64,000 nucleotides of DNA, taken from positions 1 through 64,000 of the forward strand of contig CAKQGN010000001.1 in NCBI GenBank assembly GCA_934233745.1, written 5' to 3'. This stretch comes from an uncultured Clostridia bacterium (GTDB taxonomy: Bacteria > Bacillota > Clostridia > Christensenellales > CAG-917). Below, one piece after another: positions 60,911-64,000 of the stretch. Under the pieces are notes generated by a model. The model searched no databases, was not told the DNA's origin, and saw nothing but the letters and a program-made list of their open reading frames with translations. Position numbers and translations under genes: made by a program. The stretch's first letter is position 1. Each line of letters opens with the position of its first letter.

Positions 60911-61033
60911 CGTTCTTATACACGGCATGTGCTTATTCAAAGTGCGCCTTGCGGCTAGATTCCCACGGTCACTTTATTCCCTCGGAATGACACGGGTGGG
61001 ACACCCCACACCCGAACGAACACTCATTTAGGG
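60911..61033 (+). repeat. Repeat cassette 1: head plus R4 body
   Basis: Head CTTATACACGGCATGTGC (60915-60932), then AGTGCGCCTTGCGGCTAG and the R4 body with TTCCCACGGTCAC and CCTCGGAATGACACGG. The body matches 372-462. Non-coding. Confidence 0.8.
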
Positions 61034-61200
61034 CGCACTTATAAACGGTATATGCTTATTCGAAGTGCGAGCCGCAAGGCAATGTAAGTGATATGCACGT
61101 AAGCGTGCGTGATATTGTTGCTTTTTGCAACAATGATATTTGCGCTTTGCGCAAGTGATATTGCGGCGTTGCCGCAGTTGCGGGTGGGATACCCACACCC
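61034..61200 (+). repeat. Repeat cassette 2: head plus R3 hairpin array
   Basis: Head CTTATAAACGGTATATGC (61038-61055), then GTGCGAGCCGCAAGGC and directly the array of hairpins separated by GTGATAT (61082-61178). The array holds GCACG/CGTGC, TGTTGC/GCAACA, TTGCGC/GCGCAA and TGCGGC/GCCGCA. It is the inverse of the array at 12952-13165. Non-coding. Confidence 0.8.
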
Positions 61201-61690
61201 AACGAATACTTATTCGGAGCTTACTTATAAGCGGTATGTGCTTATTCAAAAACGGAACACGAGCCGCAAAGCGGCGAGAAAATGAGCGCCGAGCTTGACG
61301 ATAAGTACGAGAATGCGTGGCATTCTGTTGCGCAGCCGCCACGCAGGCGAAGTGGCATAATGAGAGGATTGCCCCCATCTATGCGAGTGCCGATTGTCTC
61401 CCCCGCGAACGACGGATAATTTTGTAAAGAATTGCCCTTATTTGAGTGGTGGGAGAAAAGCCCGAAAGGGAAAGAGGGGGGCATCTAATATAGAGTACAC
61501 GACGAAAAAATTTTTGTAGAGGACGAACAAAACACGTGAGGAAGGGGGGGGAAGTTGTATTTAGTGTTCTAAACATTCACCCTTTATAGAGGAAGAACAA
61601 AAGCCCGAAAGGGAAAGAGGGGGGTCATCTAATTAAGAGTACACGCCGTTCAACTTTTGTAGAGGAAGAATATCACTCTCAAAAAAAAGC
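61201..61690 (+). repeat. Repeat cassette 3: head plus R1 body (copy C) and three tails
   Basis: Head CTTATAAGCGGTATGTGC (61224-61241), R1 body with GCCGC/GCGGC and hairpin TGCGTGGC (61314-61321) / GCCACGCA (61338-61345), and the constant part GCGAGTGCCGATTGTCTCCC. Then come three tail copies of the type GTAGAGGAAGAACAAAA (about 61517, 61586 and 61658), a sub-repeat period of about 70 bp. Non-coding. Confidence 0.8.
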
Positions 61691-61712
61691 GGTGCGAATC
61701 GCACCGCTTTTT
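61684..61712. terminator. Bidirectional terminator behind the amidohydrolase gene
   Basis: AAAAAGCGGTGCG (61684-61696), loop AAT, CGCACCGCTTTTT (61700-61712). It ends the minus-strand amidohydrolase transcript. Confidence 0.88.
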
Positions 61713-61713
61713 G

Positions 61714-63000
61714 TCATTTTGTGTACATGTCCAATTCGTCTTCGACGTATTGGAATTTTTTGACTTTTGGATTTTTTATCACATTGCCTCGCAACACAAC
61801 CATTTTGGGATTGCGCAAAGCCTCGAGGTTTTCGAGCGGATTGTTGTCCACCACCATGAAGTCCGCAGATTTGCCGATTTCGATTGTGCCTGCTTCGTTG
61901 TCGATTCCGGCAATCCGTGCGTTGACCTCTGTCGCGGTGTGAATTGCAAATTCATTGCCGACATCGAGATATTTTTGGAAATAGCGAAGCTCTCTCCACA
62001 TGTCGTAGTGGGTGACGAACGGACAAGCGGTGTCTGTGCCAAGACCGACGGGAATATCGTTTGCGAGGCATTTTTTTGCGCAGTCCAGCATGCCTTCAAA
62101 CACTATTTTCCCGTTGACTTTGTGCAGGGGAGTACCGCCCGATACGGACAAGTCAAACATGCAAAGGGGTATAGTCGGAGAGATTGTAAGCACATGAGCG
62201 GAACCGTTTTGTTTGAAGAGTGCGATCTCGTGTTCGCCGATGTTTGCGCCGTGTTCGATCGTGTCAACGCCGCCTTCGAGAGCAACTGTCACGCCGAGAG
62301 GACTTTCAACGTGCGCGGCAACCTTAAATCCGAGATTGTGAGCTTCGTCACAACATGCTTTGACGATTTCTGGGGACATGCGCAGCACGCCGGGTTCTCC
62401 TTCTTTTTTTGCGTCCAAAACGCCGCCCGTGATCATCAGTTTGATAAGATCTGGCTTTGTTTTTGCAATTTCGCGAACATAGCGTCTTCCGTCTTCGGGG
62501 TCTTTCGCTTCATATGCCAAAACGCCTGCCATATGTCCGCCCTCGACGGATACCGCCATGTTCGAGGCAATAACTCTTGGTGCTTTCAACTTGCCTTTTG
62601 CGCCGTTGTCGCGGATTTTTGAGTCGATATCGTCAAGCCCGCCCACTGTGCGAATTGTAGTTACCCCGGACATAAGCTCCACTTTTGCGTAATTTGCGCA
62701 CAACCGATACACGATTTGCTTTGTCAAAGCGTGATCCATCAAGAAACGAACGGTTTTCTTGTTTTGCTTTTTCGTATCTTTGGGCATGCCCGATCCCGGA
62801 AGATGTACATGAAGGTTGATAAGACCAGGCAAAATATATTTGCCTTTCAAATCGATTGTGTCAACCCCGGCGATTGCATTTTTGTCGTCTGTTATACTTG
62901 CAATTCTGCCGTTCTCAACCACGATATACTTGTCGCATTGAACTCCGTCTCCCAATTTGCCGGTTATGATATTTGCATTTGCTATGGCATATTTTTTCAT
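61714..63000 (-). CDS. Amidohydrolase-family metal-dependent hydrolase
   Basis: Cytoplasmic enzyme of 428 residues with the binuclear-metal TIM-barrel of the amidohydrolase superfamily. It has HVH in 'LPGLINLHVHLPG', the bridging lysine in 'PDLIKLMITGG', histidines in 'KVAAHVESP' and 'TIEHGANI', and aspartate in 'GLGTDTACPF'. It resembles imidazolonepropionase- or Xaa-Pro-peptidase-like members. The substrate cannot be told. GGAG lies about 10 nt before the ATG. It stands alone on the minus strand with its own promoter and terminator. Confidence 0.9.
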   Translation of the reverse strand: MKKYAIANANIITGKLGDGVQCDKYIVVENGRIASITDDKNAIAGVDTIDLKGKYILPGLINLHVHLPGSGMPKDTKKQNKKTVRFLMDHALTKQIVYRLCANYAKVELMSGVTTIRTVGGLDDIDSKIRDNGAKGKLKAPRVIASNMAVSVEGGHMAGVLAYEAKDPEDGRRYVREIAKTKPDLIKLMITGGVLDAKKEGEPGVLRMSPEIVKACCDEAHNLGFKVAAHVESPLGVTVALEGGVDTIEHGANIGEHEIALFKQNGSAHVLTISPTIPLCMFDLSVSGGTPLHKVNGKIVFEGMLDCAKKCLANDIPVGLGTDTACPFVTHYDMWRELRYFQKYLDVGNEFAIHTATEVNARIAGIDNEAGTIEIGKSADFMVVDNNPLENLEALRNPKMVVLRGNVIKNPKVKKFQYVEDELDMYTK

Positions 63001-63054
63001 TTTCGTTTGCTCCGTTATATAAAAATATATTTACGATATTTGATATAATACTAT

Positions 63055-63082
63055 ATTATACGACGAATTTTTCACCCGTCAA
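63055..63082 (-). promoter_or_regulatory. Promoter of the amidohydrolase gene
   Basis: On the minus strand TTGACG (63082-63077), 16-bp spacer, TATAAT (63060-63055). Confidence 0.65.
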
Positions 63083-63183
63083 GCAATAGCGTGTTTGCAA
63101 ATTTTCGTAAAATTATCCGCGTAGAAAAACGGCGCGTTGAAATAGTTGTTTCGAAGTGCGAGTTTTCGTGTTAAAATAAAACG

Positions 63184-63314
63184 AAGGACAAGAATTATTC
63201 AACAAGGAATACGGGGCAAATACGAAAAAGACATATCGAGATACCAAAGGTAGCGGAAATCTTCACGAGTATAACATCTCCATTTATAGTGCAACGCCGG
63301 CAATAAAAGACTAG
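63184..63314 (+). pseudogene. Possible C-terminal remnant of a protein gene
   Basis: A plus-strand frame of about 42 codons without start codon, ending at TAG 63312-63314. It reads protein-like ('NKEYGANTKKTYRDTKGSGN', then 'LHEYNISIYSATPAIKD'). It could be the leftover end of a deleted gene. The rest of 63083-63338 shows nothing else. Not identified, weak evidence. Confidence 0.2.
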
Positions 63315-63338
63315 TTGCTTAAATAATGGCAAAACTTG

Positions 63339-63367
63339 TTGCAAAAATAAATTATTTATAATATAAT
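63339..63367 (+). promoter_or_regulatory. Promoter of the tRNA-Ser transcript
   Basis: TTGCAA (63339-63344), 17-bp spacer, TATAAT (63362-63367). Transcription would start near 63374 and pass through the truncated tRNA copy before reaching the intact gene. Confidence 0.65.
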
Positions 63368-63397
63368 TACCACGCTGAATCGCAAGTATGTATCAAC

Positions 63398-63423
63398 ATA
63401 CGGAAGTGTATCGAAGTGGTCAT
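63398..63423 (+). repeat. Duplicate of the tRNA-Ser 5' end
   Basis: These 26 bases are identical to 63478-63503, that is, the acceptor strand and part of the D-arm of tRNA-Ser plus four bases before it. The sequence after them does not continue as a tRNA. Direct orientation, 80 bp apart. Confidence 0.8.
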
Positions 63424-63481
63424 GGCAATACGCACGGCGTGCCATTATGCCCGCTTCAACAGCAATTCGACAACATAATAC

Positions 63482-63572
63482 GGAAGTGTATCGAAGTGGT
63501 CATAACGGCCCGCACTCGAAATGCGGTAACGGGGTAACTCGTTCGTGGGTTCGAATCCCACCGCTTCCGCCA
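63482..63572 (+). tRNA. tRNA-Ser (anticodon CGA)
   Basis: Class II tRNA with a long variable arm. Acceptor GGAAGTG/CGCTTCC, anticodon loop CTCGAAA giving CGA, T-arm GTTCGAATC, encoded CCA. 91 nt. Confidence 0.94.
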
Positions 63573-63576
63573 AGCA

Positions 63577-63620
63577 AAACCTAAATCGAATACGAGAGTG
63601 TTTGGTTTAGGTTTTTCTTT
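63577..63620 (+). terminator. Terminator of tRNA-Ser
   Basis: AAACCTAAA (63577-63585) pairs with TTTAGGTTT (63606-63614), followed by TTCTTTT. Confidence 0.7.
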
Positions 63621-63748
63621 TACAAAATAAGGTTTTATCTGCGTTTTTTGGTTGATGGCGTGCTGTCCGTTTATTTTTTTTGGGGTTCGTATGGGTGTGT
63701 TCGTATCCCTTATACCGTATCATAGTTTTGTTCAGACAGAAAAATCCA

Positions 63749-63777
63749 TTGACAAAACACTTTTTATATGGTATTAT
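63749..63777 (+). promoter_or_regulatory. Strong promoter of a gene beyond the window
   Basis: TTGACA (63749-63754), 17-bp spacer, TATTAT (63772-63777). Start near 63784. The stretch 63621-63748 holds nothing recognisable. Confidence 0.8.
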
Positions 63778-63783
63778 ATTTTT

Positions 63784-64000
63784 GTTCGAAAGGAAGGGTT
63801 AGTTTCCTCAAAGTAGTTGAGTAATGTAATCCGTTTATGTTTTCCTTTGCAAGCGGGAGATATAAGTGGAAAATCTTACAATAATTGTTTTGATAAAATG
63901 AGACCTATCGTAAAGAGTAGTCTATCGCGCTAGAGGTGGATTCTCTTTGTTGGAGAGGTCTTTTTTGTTTCCTTCGGATAAATATCATATTTTTGGAGGT
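63784..64000 (+). promoter_or_regulatory. Structured leader with probable attenuator, ending in a ribosome-binding site
   Basis: About 215 nt are transcribed before GGAGGT at the very end (63995-64000), where a coding region must start just outside. Hairpins: AGGAA/TTCCT (63792-63808), CTCAA/TTGAG (63807-63821), then a large one with AGACCT (63901-63906) pairing AGGTCT (63956-63961) and inner AAAGAG/CTCTTT, followed by TTTTTT. The last is a terminator, so the leader looks like an attenuator. Ribosomal-protein leader, T-box or riboswitch are all possible. I recognise no family. Confidence 0.55.

Noticed and set aside
61711..62622. Plus-strand frame of 303 codons opposite the amidohydrolase
   Set aside because: The minus-strand protein has all metal-binding motifs of its family. 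The plus-strand frame is Cys/Phe-rich shadow sequence.

Overview
The window looks like chromosomal DNA from an uncultured gut-type member of the Bacillota (class Clostridia). The signs are Shine-Dalgarno sites close to GGAGG, TTGACA/TATAAT promoters, lipoproteins with short Gram-positive signal peptides, InlB-type repeat domains, zinc (C+) forms of S14, S4, L24 and L36, a zinc-type adenylate kinase lid and a canonical S10-spc-alpha ribosomal cluster. I cannot fix the order or genus from sequence alone.

Layout. 1-1113: dispersed repeats and the promoter of a peptide ABC transporter. 1114-9414: oppABCDF-like operon in which OppB, OppD and OppF are greatly enlarged and OppA looks C-terminally short. 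9464-12462: an unknown membrane-anchored protein, then a CooC-type nickel-insertion ATPase and a cysteine-motif partner. 12463-13625: about 1.1 kb of repeat DNA and the S10 promoter. 13626-29352: 27 ribosomal protein genes with secY, adk, map, a KOW protein, infA and rpoA. 29568-30761: Phd-type antitoxin with zeta-type toxin, and a small XRE regulator. 31061-35422: an SDR protein fused to a zinc-ribbon-like tail, a flavodoxin/ferredoxin fusion and a two-component pair. 35629-43621: gapA, repeats, iron alcohol dehydrogenase, a heterodimeric ABC exporter and a lipid kinase. 43746-44899: XRE regulator and acidic repeat protein. 45621-57026: maltodextrin locus with a starch-binding-type lipoprotein, LacI regulator, GH13 enzyme, MalE/F/G/K-type transporter and GH77 glucanotransferase. 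57559-58010: four tRNA genes on the minus strand. 58397-60772: a large foldase-like lipoprotein. 60773-61690: repeat cassettes. 61714-63000: amidohydrolase. 63482-63572: tRNA-Ser. The end holds a promoter and structured leader of a gene lying just outside.

How it fits together: the maltodextrin genes form a whole pathway. Surface binding is followed by import as maltodextrin and by cytoplasmic hydrolysis and transglycosylation. A LacI regulator sits among them, and a palindrome lies at the start point of the lipoprotein promoter. Glycolysis (gapA) and fermentation (alcohol dehydrogenase) genes lie nearby.

The least explained material is the intergenic DNA. Several loci carry a constant head of about 35 nt followed by interchangeable bodies: a hairpin-bearing body, an array of hairpins separated by ATATCAC, or a GATTCCCACGG body. 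They end in a repeated tail. One hairpin in the first body keeps its pairing while its sequence changes completely between copies, which points to a selected structure. tRNA-Glu and tRNA-Ser each have a partial duplicate beside them.
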